From CAYSLU01 sp964431965 (GTDB taxonomy: Bacteria > Verrucomicrobiota > Kiritimatiellia > CAIKKV01 > CAYSLU01): a DNA stretch of 21,319 nt. The stretch spans positions 1 to 21,319 of the forward strand of contig CAYSLU010000093.1 in NCBI GenBank assembly GCA_964431965.1, read 5' to 3'. Each line of letters begins with the position of its first letter. Positions within the stretch are counted from its first letter, which is position 1. Positions 1 to 8,481 of this stretch are shown here, piece by piece. The notes beneath the pieces are model-generated. The model was not told the origin of the DNA. It searched no databases and was given only the letters and a program-made list of their open reading frames with translations. Made by a program: the position numbers and the translations under genes.

Positions 1-1
1 G

Positions 2-757
2 CCCGGGCTGGGGTCGGGCAAGGACTTCTGGATGATGATCCAGGAGCCGGAGCTGTTGCCGGGCATGACCGTCGGGCTGGTCGGCGCGAGTGCCGGCGAG
101 ACTCGGACGGTATCGGTCGATTTCCCCTCCGATTTCCGGGTGCCTGCCCTGGCCGGCCGGAAGGCTCAGTACACGGTGCTCGTCAAGGCGGTCCGCGAGA
201 AGAGCCTGCCTCCGATCGACGCGGAGTTCCTCAAGATGCTTCAGGCGGAGTCTGAGGATGATCTGAAGGTGCGGATTCGCGCCGACCTCCAGCGGAATGC
301 CGAATCCGAGGAGCGCCGCCGCCTCCGGAACGAAGTGGTGGGGTACCTGCTGCGGGAGACAAAGATGGACGACCTGCCCCGGGCTTTGGTCGAGGAGGAG
401 GCCCGCAGCATCGTGCAGGACATTGTCTACGAGAACACGATGCGCGGTGCCACCAAGGAGCAGATCGAGGAGCGGAAGGACGATATCCTCAATGTGGCGA
501 CCCAGTCATCCGCCGAGCGCGTGAAGCTCAACCACATCCTCCGCCGGATCGCCGAGCGCGAGAATATCGTGGTCGAAGACCGCGAGGTGGACTACCAGGT
601 GGGGCTGATGGCCGGCCGGCAGCGGGTGCAGCCGGCCCAGATGCGAGCGGAGCTCGAGCAACGGGGTGCGCTGGAGCACATCCGGCGGGACATCCGCTCG
701 AGCAAGACCCTGGACTTCCTGCTGGAGCAGGCCCAGGTGGCGGCGCCGTCCGCCTGA
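2..757 (+). CDS. tig: Trigger factor, C-terminal part (5' end outside window)
   Basis: Ribosome-associated chaperone and prolyl isomerase that receives nascent chains at the exit tunnel. The frame is already open at base 2 and gives 251 residues, so the ribosome-binding domain and the start of the FKBP-like domain are missing. Visible first is the end of the isomerase domain, with an LPGM...LVGASAGE stretch, then VDFPSDF and LAGRKAQYTVLVKAV, and LPPIDAEFLK leading into the helical SurA-like chaperone domain, which is rich in charged helices. The C-terminus KTLDFLLEQAQV matches the usual end of the family. An ATG at 32 lies inside the isomerase domain and is not the real start. It is followed by clpP 31 bases later, the common tig-clpP-clpX arrangement. 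Family assignment is by remembered motifs and context. Confidence 0.93.
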   Translation, partial: PGLGSGKDFWMMIQEPELLPGMTVGLVGASAGETRTVSVDFPSDFRVPALAGRKAQYTVLVKAVREKSLPPIDAEFLKMLQAESEDDLKVRIRADLQRNAESEERRRLRNEVVGYLLRETKMDDLPRALVEEEARSIVQDIVYENTMRGATKEQIEERKDDILNVATQSSAERVKLNHILRRIAERENIVVEDREVDYQVGLMAGRQRVQPAQMRAELEQRGALEHIRRDIRSSKTLDFLLEQAQVAAPSA

Positions 758-788
758 CGAGACGACGGGAACGGGAAGGCAGGTCGAT

Positions 789-1403
789 ATGACGGAAATG
801 GATCAGGTCTTGATCCCGATGGTGGTTGAGCAGACCGGACGCGGCGAACGGGCGTACGACATCTATTCGCGGCTGCTCAAGGAGCGGATCATCTTCATCG
901 GGACGGCGATCTCGGACGAGGTCAGCAATCTCGTGGTGGCCCAGATGCTCTTCCTCCAGAGCGAGGACGCCGAGAAGGACGTGAGCCTGTATATCAACAG
1001 CCCGGGGGGGTCCGTGACCGCGGGGCTCGCGATCTACGACACGATGCAGTTCATCAAGTGCCCGGTCAGCACGTACTGCGTCGGTCAGGCGGCGAGCATG
1101 GCGGCGGTGCTGCTGGCGGCCGGTACCCGGGGCAAGCGGTTCGCCCTGCCGAATGCGCGGATCATGATTCACCAGCCGTGGGGCGGGGTGGAAGGCCAGG
1201 CGGCCGACATCAGCATCCAAGCCCGGGAGATCCTGCGCCTTCGCGATCGGCTGAACGAGATCCTGGCCCATCACACGGGCAAGCCGTTTGAGGCCATCGC
1301 AAAGGACACCGACCGTGATTTCTTCATGTCGGCCGCAGAGTCCAAGGGCTACGGCATCGTCGACGAGGTGCTCGGCGCCCGGCCGGATGAGGCGAAGATC
1401 TGA
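789..1403 (+). CDS. clpP: ATP-dependent Clp protease proteolytic subunit ClpP
   Basis: Serine peptidase subunit that forms the double-heptamer proteolytic chamber and degrades substrates unfolded by ClpX. The 204-residue product has the full catalytic triad: Ser103 in GQAASMA, His128 in IMIHQP and Asp177 in TDRDFFM. All three are offset by 8 from the E. coli precursor numbering. The oxyanion-loop motif NSPGGSVTAGLAIYDTM is present. The start at 789 is chosen because it gives the usual short N-terminus (MTEMDQVLIPMVVEQTGRGE) and has a purine-rich AAGGCAGG just upstream. The frame runs further upstream inside tig, but that is only an open shadow. A second ATG at 798 is possible. clpX follows after 16 bases, so the two are probably co-transcribed. 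Confidence 0.97.
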   Translation: MTEMDQVLIPMVVEQTGRGERAYDIYSRLLKERIIFIGTAISDEVSNLVVAQMLFLQSEDAEKDVSLYINSPGGSVTAGLAIYDTMQFIKCPVSTYCVGQAASMAAVLLAAGTRGKRFALPNARIMIHQPWGGVEGQAADISIQAREILRLRDRLNEILAHHTGKPFEAIAKDTDRDFFMSAAESKGYGIVDEVLGARPDEAKI

Positions 1404-1419
1404 TTCGGGGCATCATTCC

Positions 1420-2670
1420 ATGACACGACAGAAGCAGCCGTCCACGTGTTCGTTCTGCAGTCGAGGCGAGCGCGATGTGAAGCGCCTGATTGCCGGCCCG
1501 AACGTATTCATCTGTGATCAGTGTGTCGAGGTTTGCCAGGGAATGCTGCGTGAGGACACGGCGCCGGGCCGGGACCCCAAGCCGCAGCCGGCGCTCGTGG
1601 TGCCCAAGCCTCACGAGATCAAGGGTTTTCTCGATCAGTACGTGATCGGCCAGGACCAAGCGAAGAAGGTGCTGTCGGTTGCGGTCCACAATCACTACAA
1701 GCGGGTTCAGCAGGAGCCCCAGATGCCGCAGGGCGAGTATGCGGGCGTCGAGATCGAGAAGAGCAACATTCTGTTGATCGGGCCAACCGGAAGCGGGAAG
1801 ACGCTTCTCGCGCGCACGCTCGCCCGGTGCTTAGATCTGCCCTTCAGCATATCCGACGCGACCACGCTGACCGAGGCGGGCTACGTGGGCGAGGACGTGG
1901 AGAACATCCTGCTTCGCCTGATCCAGTCAGCCAACGGCGACGTCAAGCGCGCGGAGCGCGGCATCGTCTACATCGACGAAATCGACAAGATCGCCCGCAA
2001 GACGGAAAACGTCTCGATTACGCGGGACGTGTCGGGGGAGGGCGTCCAGCAGGCGCTCCTGAAGATTCTGGAAGGGACCATCGCCAACGTGCCGCGGCAT
2101 GGGGGGCGCAAGCACCCGCAGGAGGAGTATATCCGCATTAACACGGAGCACATCCTCTTCATCTGCGGCGGAACCTTTGTCGGGCTTGAGGACATCGTGA
2201 AGCGCCGCCTGAACAAGCAGGTCCTGGGATTCCGGGGAACAGGCGAGGCCGAAGGGATCAGCGAGACGGCTGGCCTGCTGGCGTCGGAGCCGGAGGACAT
2301 GCTGAAGTACGGCTTGATTCCGGAGTTTGTCGGACGTCTGCCGGTACTCGCCAGCTTGGCGCCATTGGACGAAAAGGATCTGATCCGCATTCTGGTCGAG
2401 CCGAAGAACTGCATGGTTCGGCAATACCAGAAGCTGCTGGCGATGGAAGGGATCGACCTGACGTTTGCCGAAGCCGCGCTTACCGAGCTGGCCCGGACGG
2501 CGGGCCGCAAGCGGACCGGCGCCCGCGGGTTGCGGTCCATTCTGGAGCGAATCATGCTCGACGTGATGTACGAGGCGCCGCGCCATCAGCATCGCCGGAA
2601 GCTCTGCATCACCCGCCCGATGGTCGCTCGACAGTGCGCGAGGTTCGAAGAAGAATCCAAGGCCGCCTGA
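1420..2670 (+). CDS. clpX: ATP-dependent Clp protease ATP-binding subunit ClpX
   Basis: AAA+ unfoldase that recognises tagged proteins and feeds them into ClpP in the cytoplasm. It has 416 residues, normal for the family (E. coli 424). An N-terminal zinc-binding domain has Cys10, Cys13, Cys32 and Cys35. Walker A is GPTGSGKT at 121-128, the pore loop GYVG is at 154-157, Walker B is IVYIDE at 182-187, the RKH substrate loop is at 230-232 and the sensor-2 GAR motif is near 367-369. The ClpP-docking loop reads LGF (269-271) instead of the E. coli IGF, followed by RGTG, a mild variant. The start at 1420 is chosen because it places the zinc domain at the N-terminus; the upstream Shine-Dalgarno is poor (CGGGG), which suggests coupling to clpP. 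Confidence 0.97.
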   Translation: MTRQKQPSTCSFCSRGERDVKRLIAGPNVFICDQCVEVCQGMLREDTAPGRDPKPQPALVVPKPHEIKGFLDQYVIGQDQAKKVLSVAVHNHYKRVQQEPQMPQGEYAGVEIEKSNILLIGPTGSGKTLLARTLARCLDLPFSISDATTLTEAGYVGEDVENILLRLIQSANGDVKRAERGIVYIDEIDKIARKTENVSITRDVSGEGVQQALLKILEGTIANVPRHGGRKHPQEEYIRINTEHILFICGGTFVGLEDIVKRRLNKQVLGFRGTGEAEGISETAGLLASEPEDMLKYGLIPEFVGRLPVLASLAPLDEKDLIRILVEPKNCMVRQYQKLLAMEGIDLTFAEAALTELARTAGRKRTGARGLRSILERIMLDVMYEAPRHQHRRKLCITRPMVARQCARFEEESKAA

Positions 2671-2694
2671 GCGGAACGGGGCTTTCGGGGGCCG

Positions 2695-3060
2695 TCAGAT
2701 CGGGCGCAGTCCGCCGATCGGCTTGTTGGTCTGGTCAAGGCGGATGATCAGGGGCCTGTGTGCCGGGGATTCCTCCGCGGTCACTCCGCAGAACGAGAAG
2801 ATCGTCACCCGGTCGCCCTTCTTTCCCCGGTGGGCCGTTGCGCCGTTGAGGCAGATCGTGCCCGAGCCGCGCGGACCCGCGATGGCGTACGTCTCAAACC
2901 GGTGCCCGTTGTCGATGTTCGCCACGAGGATCTTCTCGTAGGGGATCATCTTGACGGTGTCCATCAGATCCTGGTCGATGGTGAGGCTGCCCTCGTAGTC
3001 CCGGTTGGCATCCGTCACCCGGGCATCATGGATCTTCGATTTCAGCAGGAACAACTGCAT
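2695..3060 (-). CDS. panD: Aspartate 1-decarboxylase proenzyme (PanD)
   Basis: Pyruvoyl enzyme that converts L-aspartate to beta-alanine for pantothenate and coenzyme A synthesis. The 121-residue product keeps the self-cleavage site Gly24-Ser25 in YEGSLTID at exactly the usual number, so Ser25 should become the pyruvoyl group. Arg54, Thr57 and Tyr58 (NGHRFETYAIAG) also sit at their E. coli positions, and the conserved NGATAH segment follows. The start at 3060 has AGGAG seven bases upstream on the minus strand. An upstream extension of the frame to 3318 would break the conserved MQLFLLKSKIHDARVT start. It lies downstream of the CCA enzyme gene (98-base gap) and ends 24 bases from the clpX stop in convergent orientation. 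No other pantothenate gene is in the window. Confidence 0.96.
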   Translation of the reverse strand: MQLFLLKSKIHDARVTDANRDYEGSLTIDQDLMDTVKMIPYEKILVANIDNGHRFETYAIAGPRGSGTICLNGATAHRGKKGDRVTIFSFCGVTAEESPAHRPLIIRLDQTNKPIGGLRPI

Positions 3061-3108
3061 AGACGGACTCCTGTCACGCGGCCAAGCTCGACCAAAAAAC
3101 GAAGCGCT

Positions 3109-3137
3109 ATAGTAGGTGTCCCCGCCGGCCGAAACAA
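3109..3137 (-). promoter_or_regulatory. Candidate sigma70-type promoter for panD
   Basis: On the minus strand TTGTTT (3132-3137) is separated by 17 bases from TACTAT (3109-3114). The -10 matches the consensus at 4 of 6 positions, including the first two and last two bases. The predicted transcript would start near 3102 and give a leader of about 40 bases ending in a good AGGAG. This would let panD be expressed apart from the eight-gene array. Assigned by eye only. Confidence 0.45.
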
Positions 3138-3158
3138 GCCCGCTCTCACGTCGGCCCG

Positions 3159-4505
3159 CTATCGTTGTGGCGGGACCTGCTTTCGAAGCCAGTCGAGCAG
3201 GGCGGCCCGATCCGGGAAGAGACCGTCCAACTGGGACTCGTAGCAGCGCCGATGCCACCGGCCGACATCCGGTCCCGGCGCGATGCCGAGTGCGAGGATG
3301 TCGTCGCCAGTGATCCATGGCTTCGGCAGAACGGGCTCCAGCCGAAGCTGGTCGACGAAGCGCACGAGAAACGCGTGGTTGTCCAGCTTTCGATGACTCG
3401 CCAGACAGTCCAGTCGGTGGAGTTCGAGTTCAACCTCAAAGGAGGGAGCGCCGACGAGTCGCCGCAGGGTGGCCGGCCGCATGCGCTGGACCTCCATGAA
3501 CTGCATGTGGTTGGCCACGCAGCGGGTGATGAAGTCGATGTCCGCGTTGGCGAAACGGAGGCGCTCCAGGATGGCGCGGGCCATTACAGCACCCTCGCGG
3601 GAATGGCCGTTGAACCGGATGCGATCTCCGTCGGTCGATGCCGTGGGGGGCTTACCGATGTCATGCAGAAGCGCCGCGTATGCGAGCCGCAGGCTTCTCG
3701 GTCCCATCATGTCGAGCATCAGAGCCGTGTGCTGGAACACGTCTCCTTCAGGGTGGTACTCGGGCGGCTGCGCCTGGCCCTTGAGCGCGGCGATCTCGGG
3801 AAGCACGACGCGCAGCAATCCGAGCTCGTCGAGCAGTCCGACGGCTCCGCCCGGTCGAACCGACTCCAGCAGGAGGCGCGTCAGTTCGTCGCGGATGCGC
3901 TCCGCGCTCACGAGGGCAATGGAACCGGCGTGAGCACGGATGCCGGCGGCGGTGGTCGGATCGAGCCGGAAGTCGAGCGAGGCGGAAAAGCGGACCGCGC
4001 GCAGTAGCCGCAGGTGATCCTCGGCGAAGCGCGCGGAAGGGTCGCCCACGGCTCGGATGACGCGAGCTTCCATGTCCGCGCGCCCGCCGACGTGATCGTG
4101 GACCGCCCCGGTGACCGGATCGAGGAAGACGGCGTTGACGGTGAAGTCGCGCCGACATGCGTCCTCTGCCTCGCCCGAGAACGACACCCGCGTCGGATGG
4201 CGGCCATCGCGATACTCGTGGTCGCGTCGGAACGTGGCCACCTCGTACTCGTGGTCGCCCGCGCGGACCCGGACCACGCCAAACGCCTTGCCCACGGCTA
4301 TGGCGCGAGGAAAGAGCCCCAGCACTTCGTCGGGGCGGGCGCTGGTCGCCACATCGTAGTCCTTCGGAGGCCGCTCCAGCAGGAGGTCTCGGACGCAGCC
4401 GCCCGCCCAGTAGGCAACGAAGCCGGACTCCTGAAGCCGGCGGACGACGAACACGGCGCCGGCCCGGAGTGCATCATCAGGCGATCGAGACGCGTTCTCG
4501 CTCAT
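3159..4505 (-). CDS. cca: CCA-adding tRNA nucleotidyltransferase with HD domain
   Basis: Class II nucleotidyltransferase that builds or repairs the 3' CCA end of tRNA. It has 448 residues. The head domain has GGCVRD (35-40) and the metal-binding pair Asp49/Asp51 in KDYDVAT. RRDFTVNAVFLDP follows at 118-130, and the EDHLRLLRAVRFS nucleotide-recognition helix lies at 162-174. The C-terminal half carries an HD-type phosphohydrolase domain: His259, His281-Asp282 in LLHDIGKP and His301 in NGHSREG. A plain poly(A) polymerase is less likely but cannot be excluded, because the two families share motifs. The start at 4505 overlaps the cdd stop by four bases (ATGA) and has only a weak Shine-Dalgarno, so translation is probably coupled. 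A longer frame to 4667 lies inside cdd. Confidence 0.92.
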   Translation of the reverse strand: MSENASRSPDDALRAGAVFVVRRLQESGFVAYWAGGCVRDLLLERPPKDYDVATSARPDEVLGLFPRAIAVGKAFGVVRVRAGDHEYEVATFRRDHEYRDGRHPTRVSFSGEAEDACRRDFTVNAVFLDPVTGAVHDHVGGRADMEARVIRAVGDPSARFAEDHLRLLRAVRFSASLDFRLDPTTAAGIRAHAGSIALVSAERIRDELTRLLLESVRPGGAVGLLDELGLLRVVLPEIAALKGQAQPPEYHPEGDVFQHTALMLDMMGPRSLRLAYAALLHDIGKPPTASTDGDRIRFNGHSREGAVMARAILERLRFANADIDFITRCVANHMQFMEVQRMRPATLRRLVGAPSFEVELELHRLDCLASHRKLDNHAFLVRFVDQLRLEPVLPKPWITGDDILALGIAPGPDVGRWHRRCYESQLDGLFPDRAALLDWLRKQVPPQR

Positions 4506-4936
4506 CGCTTCGATCCCGCTCGCGCCCGGCGCTTCAGGCGGAATGCCCTGGGCAGCAGCTCGCCGAGCGTGGTGCGAACGATGCGGCGCGGCGACGTGCG
4601 GGACGCCAGCAGAACAGGGGTGCTGGGCGCCGCGAACTCGGTCAGCACCTGCAGGCAGGCGCCGCAAGGAGGCGCCGGATCGGCGTCTCCTGCGATCACC
4701 GCCACAGCGGCGAACTCACGATGTCCGGCGGCCACGGCCTGGAGCGCCGCCACCCGCTCGGCGCAGACGGTTAGCCCGTACGAGGCGTTTTCCACGTTGC
4801 AGCCGGCGAACACGGCGCCGCGCCGGGTCCGGATTGCCGCGCCCACCGCGAACCGGCTGTAGGGTGCATAGGCGGAACGGGCCGCGCGGGCCGCTGCCCG
4901 CAGCAGCTGGGCATCGTCCGACAGGGTGCGGTTCAT
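4502..4936 (-). CDS. cdd: Cytidine deaminase
   Basis: Zinc hydrolase that deaminates cytidine and deoxycytidine to uridine and deoxyuridine in pyrimidine salvage. It has 144 residues, typical of the small tetrameric form. The active site is complete: zinc ligand Cys58 and proton shuttle Glu60 in TVCAER, and zinc ligands Cys91 and Cys94 in PPCGAC. The ribose-binding NVENASYG is at 47-54 and the YAPYSRFAVGAA segment at 23-34. The start at 4936 has AGGAG (minus strand, 4944-4948) seven bases upstream and overlaps the purine nucleoside phosphorylase stop as ATGA. The basic C-terminus (FRLKRRARAGSKR) is a little unusual. Its product uridine is a substrate for the pyrimidine-nucleoside phosphorylase two genes upstream. 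Confidence 0.95.
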   Translation of the reverse strand: MNRTLSDDAQLLRAAARAARSAYAPYSRFAVGAAIRTRRGAVFAGCNVENASYGLTVCAERVAALQAVAAGHREFAAVAVIAGDADPAPPCGACLQVLTEFAAPSTPVLLASRTSPRRIVRTTLGELLPRAFRLKRRARAGSKR

Positions 4937-5862
4937 GGCTGTTCTCCTCTCCGCGCCTCGCGTCCGTTGGCCCGGTGCACACGCGTGACGCGACGCTCCG
5001 CGGCCAGGCGGGTCCAGAAGCATTCCAGCAGGTCGGCCATGGCCGGGAGGCGACGCTGCATTTCGGCGACGACCTGCTGGTGGGACAGAGGTGCGGCCGA
5101 GCGGCTGGCGGCGCGGTTGGCCATGTAGGACAGGCCGGCCACTCGCAGTCCGGCTGCGTGGGCCAGGATCGCCTCGGGAACGGTGGACATCCCGACGGCA
5201 TCCGCGCCCGCCGTCGCGAAGGCGCGGACCTCGGCCGGCGTTTCATACGTCGGCCCGCTAACCGCCATGTACACGCCCCGCGTCAGGCGGATGCCCGCAT
5301 CGCGGGCGGCGGCCCGAAGCATCGCGGACAGGGCGGCATCATAGATGTGTGTCATGTCCGGGAACCGGGGGCCCCAGTCGGGGGTGTGCGGCCCGACCAG
5401 GGGATGAACACCCATCTGGTTGATGTGGTCCTCGATGACCATGAGATCGCCGGGGTTGAGATTGCGGCGGATGGCGCCGGCGGCATTCGCGAGGACGACC
5501 GCTTCGGCACCGAATACGCGCAGCAGATGGATCGGGATCGCGATCGGCGTCCATCCGCGCCCTTCGTACCAGTGATGGCGCCCGAGGAAGACGAACGATT
5601 CGACGCCCGCCAGCTCGGCCCAGAGCAACGTGCCCGTGTGGCCTCGCACGGAGGTGTCGCCCAGGCCCGGGATCCGGGCAAACGGGATCTCGGCGCGGAT
5701 TCGGAAGGCCCGGGCGGCGGGGGCCCAGCCGGATCCGAGTATCAGTCCGCATCGGGGCCTGGCGCGCGGCAGCAGGCGGCGTGCGGATCGGGCGGCGCGG
5801 CGGAGCGCCGCCGGGACGAGGCCGGCCGGCTCTGCATGCCGAACCGTTGGCCGGTCGCTCAT
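4933..5862 (-). CDS. Purine nucleoside phosphorylase, trimeric type
   Basis: Phosphorolysis of purine (deoxy)ribonucleosides such as inosine and guanosine to the free base and (deoxy)ribose 1-phosphate. The 309-residue product has the marks of the trimeric PNP/MTAP family: phosphate-binding LGSGW (42-46) and GHTG (75-78), GRHHWYEG (94-101), NAAGA (126-130), GPTYETPAE (203-211) and VGMSTVPE (223-230). Glu207, Met225 and Asn249 match human Glu201, Met219 and Asn243 with a constant offset of 6, which favours guanosine/inosine phosphorylase over methylthioadenosine phosphorylase. An N-terminal extension of about 11 residues compared with human PNP is present. The start at 5862 has GGAG five bases upstream and overlaps the stop of the upstream gene as ATGA. 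The symbol could be punA, deoD-like or xapA-like, so I leave it blank. Confidence 0.93.
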   Translation of the reverse strand: MSDRPTVRHAEPAGLVPAALRRAARSARRLLPRARPRCGLILGSGWAPAARAFRIRAEIPFARIPGLGDTSVRGHTGTLLWAELAGVESFVFLGRHHWYEGRGWTPIAIPIHLLRVFGAEAVVLANAAGAIRRNLNPGDLMVIEDHINQMGVHPLVGPHTPDWGPRFPDMTHIYDAALSAMLRAAARDAGIRLTRGVYMAVSGPTYETPAEVRAFATAGADAVGMSTVPEAILAHAAGLRVAGLSYMANRAASRSAAPLSHQQVVAEMQRRLPAMADLLECFWTRLAAERRVTRVHRANGREARRGEQP

Positions 5863-7160
5863 AGCGTCTCCAGAATGAGGGCGCTTGCTCGGGTCGGCTG
5901 ACCGCCGACCGCGAAAGCGGCGCGGACGACCGGCCGGGCCTGCTCCAGCGCGGCGGGACTGGCGGCATGCAGGAAGGCGAGCGGCTCGCCGCGCGCCACG
6001 CGCTCGCCGATCTTGCGGATGCCCGAGATGCCGGCCGCGGGATCGATCGCGTCGCACGTCCGCGTGCGTCCGGCGCCGAGGAGGAGCGCCGCCCGCCCGA
6101 TCGACTCGGCGTCAGCCATCGTTACCATGCCTTCCCGGTCGGCGGCGACGGGTTCCATGTGGTGGGATTTCGGCAGACGGCTGGTGTCGTCGATCGCCCG
6201 CACATCACCACCGTGCCGGCCGACCATATCCCGGAACGTGGCCAGGGCGGCGCCGGTTCGGACGGCGTGCTCGATGCGGGCATCGGCATCCTCTTCCGTG
6301 GCGGCCGCGCCGCCAACGAGGAGCATGTGGCGGGCCAGCGTCCGAGTCACGGCCATGAGATCCGACGGGCCTTCGCCTCGGAGCGCCGCGACGGCTTCCG
6401 CGACCTCCAGCGCGTTGCCGGCGGTACGGCCCAGGGGCTCGTCCATCGCGGTCAGCACGGCGACGACCCGCTTGCCCATGCCGCGCCCGACGGCGCACAG
6501 GGCGGCCGCCAGGGCCTGCGCATCGGCGCGCGTGCGCATGAAGGCGCCGCTTCCACACTTCACGTCGAGCACCAGTCCGTCAATGCCCTCCGCCAGCTTC
6601 TTGCTCATGATGCTGGCCACGATCAGCGGAATGGAGGGGACCGTTCCGGTGACATCCCGAAGCGCGTACAGCTTCCGGTCTGCCGGGGCCAGCGTCGCCG
6701 TCTGGCCGATGATCGAGCAGCCGCAGGACGCGACGATGTCCAGAAACTGCGGGGCGGTCAGGTCGGTCCGATAGCCCGGGATCGACTCCATCTTGTCCAG
6801 CGTGCCGCCCGTGATACCCAGGCCGCGCCCGGAGATCATGGGGACCGCCACGCCGCAGCAAGCGGCCAGCGGGGCCAGGATGAGGGATGTCTTGTCGCCG
6901 ATTCCACCCGTCGAATGCTTGTCGACCTTGGAGCGGGGGATGAACGACGTGTCCAGGGTCTCGCCGGACTGGAGCATGACGCGGGTAAGCGCGGCGGTCT
7001 CGTCGTCGTCCATCCCGCGGAAGAAGATGGCCATGGCCAGCGCGGCCATCTGGTAGTCGGGGATGCGGCCGGCGGCGAACCCATCGAGAAAGAACCGCAG
7101 CTCATCCTCGGAGATCCGGTGCCCGTCCCGCTTCTGCTCGATGATCCACTGCGGCACCAT
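5859..7160 (-). CDS. Pyrimidine-nucleoside (thymidine) phosphorylase
   Basis: Splits thymidine, and probably uridine, with phosphate into the base and (deoxy)ribose 1-phosphate. It has 433 residues, the same size as Bacillus Pdp. Phosphate-binding KHSTGGIGDKTS is at 81-92 and the family signature SGRGLGITGGTLDKMES at 110-126. Base-binding Arg168, Ser183 and Lys187 correspond to E. coli DeoA Arg171, Ser186 and Lys190. The glycine-rich KCGSGAFM follows at 201-208. Whether it prefers thymidine (DeoA) or both pyrimidines (Pdp) cannot be told from sequence. The start at 7160 is chosen for GGAG seven bases upstream and a family-like N-terminus (MVPQWIIEQKRDG); the frame stays open to 7229 inside the preceding gene. 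The gap to wecE is 28 bases, consistent with an operon. Confidence 0.94.
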   Translation of the reverse strand: MVPQWIIEQKRDGHRISEDELRFFLDGFAAGRIPDYQMAALAMAIFFRGMDDDETAALTRVMLQSGETLDTSFIPRSKVDKHSTGGIGDKTSLILAPLAACCGVAVPMISGRGLGITGGTLDKMESIPGYRTDLTAPQFLDIVASCGCSIIGQTATLAPADRKLYALRDVTGTVPSIPLIVASIMSKKLAEGIDGLVLDVKCGSGAFMRTRADAQALAAALCAVGRGMGKRVVAVLTAMDEPLGRTAGNALEVAEAVAALRGEGPSDLMAVTRTLARHMLLVGGAAATEEDADARIEHAVRTGAALATFRDMVGRHGGDVRAIDDTSRLPKSHHMEPVAADREGMVTMADAESIGRAALLLGAGRTRTCDAIDPAAGISGIRKIGERVARGEPLAFLHAASPAALEQARPVVRAAFAVGGQPTRASALILETL

Positions 7161-7188
7161 ATGTGCGCTCCGCACCCCGTCCGGGGGC

Positions 7189-8367
7189 TCACCCGCCCTG
7201 GAACCGGAGGCCCTGCTCGATCGTTTCAATGACGCGGTCCTGCTCGTCGCGCTTCAGCTCGAAAAAGCACGGCAGGCGGATGACCCGGGCGCTGAGCGAC
7301 TCGGTCCGGGGAAGCGCTCCGGGGCGTCCGCCCAGTCTCAGGCCCATTGGCGATGTATGCAGGGGGATGTAGTGGAACACGGCGCCGATGTTCCGGCCGT
7401 TCAGGTGGGCGAGGACGCGGTTTCGGTCATTCTCCGTCGGCAGGAGAATGTAGAACATGTGGGCGTTGTGCTGGCAGTGGGCCGGAACGCGCGGGAGCCG
7501 GAGCCGGCCTGCGCGCTCGAGCGGCGCCAGCGCTTCGGCGTACCGGTCGAAGATCGCGCGCCGCCGGGCCGTGATGGCTTCGCACTCCTCAAGCTGGGCG
7601 CAGAGGAAGGCGGCCACCACCTCGGACGGCAGGTATGACGAGCCGATGTCGACCCAGGTGTACTTGTCCACGTGCCCCCGGAAGAACTCCTTCCGGTTCG
7701 TGCCTTTCTCCCGGACGATTTCAGCCCGGGCGACGAGGCGCTGATCGTTGACGGACAGCGCGCCGCCTTCGCCGCTGATGAAGTTCTTGGTCTCGTGGAA
7801 GCTGTAGCAGCCGAGGTCTCCGATCGTCCCGAGGTGGCGGCCCTTGTAGGTGGCGTACACGCCCTGGGCTGAGTCTTCGACGACGCGCAGGCCGTGGCGG
7901 GCGGCGATGGCGAGGATCTCGTCCATCTCGCAGCCGACTCCGGCATAGTGGACGGGCACGATGACGCGCGTCCGTGGCGTGATGGCCGCTTCGATCAGCG
8001 TCTCGTCGATGTTCAGCGTGTCCTCGCGGATATCGACGAACACCGGGCGTGCGCCGCGGAGGCAGAAAGCGTTGGCGGTTGAGACGAATGTGTAGGACGG
8101 CAGGATGACTTCGTCGCCGGGCTGGATATCGCACAGGATGGCGGCCATCTCGAGTGCCCCGGTGCAGGAGTGCGTGAGCAGCACGCGCTGCGATCGGAAG
8201 GTGCGCTCCATCCACTCGCTGCATCGGGTGGTGAACATGCCGTCTCCGGCCAGGTGGCCGGCCTGGACGGCCTGCGCGATGTAGTAGAGTTCCTTGCCCG
8301 CGACGAACGGTCGATTGAACGGAATCCGCGGCAGGGGATGGGGCGTCAAGCTCGGTGCGGTAGCCAT
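7189..8367 (-). CDS. wecE: dTDP-4-amino-4,6-dideoxygalactose transaminase (WecE/RffA type)
   Basis: PLP-dependent aminotransferase of the DegT/DnrJ/EryC1 family. In E. coli it makes dTDP-Fuc4N for enterobacterial common antigen from dTDP-4-keto-6-deoxyglucose and glutamate. The 392 residues follow E. coli WecE closely throughout: PFNRPFVAGKELYYI, GHLAGDGMFTTRC, EVILPSYTFVSTANAF (86-101) and VIVPVHYAGVGCEMD (135-149). Asp165 of VVEDSAQGV contacts the cofactor nitrogen, the PLP lysine is Lys194 in SFHETKN, then come EKGTNRKEFFRG and HMFYILLPTE. About 15 extra residues lead in at the N-terminus. AGGGAA is nine bases upstream of the chosen start at 8367. The dTDP-sugar precursor genes, an N-acetyltransferase (WecD) and a Fuc4NAc transferase (WecF) are absent here, so the final sugar is unknown. 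Confidence 0.93.
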   Translation of the reverse strand: MATAPSLTPHPLPRIPFNRPFVAGKELYYIAQAVQAGHLAGDGMFTTRCSEWMERTFRSQRVLLTHSCTGALEMAAILCDIQPGDEVILPSYTFVSTANAFCLRGARPVFVDIREDTLNIDETLIEAAITPRTRVIVPVHYAGVGCEMDEILAIAARHGLRVVEDSAQGVYATYKGRHLGTIGDLGCYSFHETKNFISGEGGALSVNDQRLVARAEIVREKGTNRKEFFRGHVDKYTWVDIGSSYLPSEVVAAFLCAQLEECEAITARRRAIFDRYAEALAPLERAGRLRLPRVPAHCQHNAHMFYILLPTENDRNRVLAHLNGRNIGAVFHYIPLHTSPMGLRLGGRPGALPRTESLSARVIRLPCFFELKRDEQDRVIETIEQGLRFQGG

Positions 8368-8481
8368 TCGGTCTGTTCCCTGATGCCCGGGTGAGCGGGC
8401 CGGTTGCTGGTCGGTGCGGCCACCATAGGCGATGGGGCGGCCGCCCTTCAAGCAAAATGCCGATCGGCGGCCGCGCCGGGG

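Noticed and set aside
2671..2694. Shared terminator between convergent clpX and panD
   Set aside because: The 24 bases form no stable hairpin that I can see and contain only a short T run.
5967..7232. 421-codon plus-strand frame opposite the pyrimidine-nucleoside phosphorylase
   Set aside because: The minus-strand gene carries every catalytic residue; the plus frame has no recognisable sequence.
8435..8446. Perfect palindrome GGGCGGCCGCCC between GT2 and wecE, as operator or terminator
   Set aside because: No loop, no T tract, and the GCGGCCGC core occurs again about 30 bases away; expected in GC-rich sequence.
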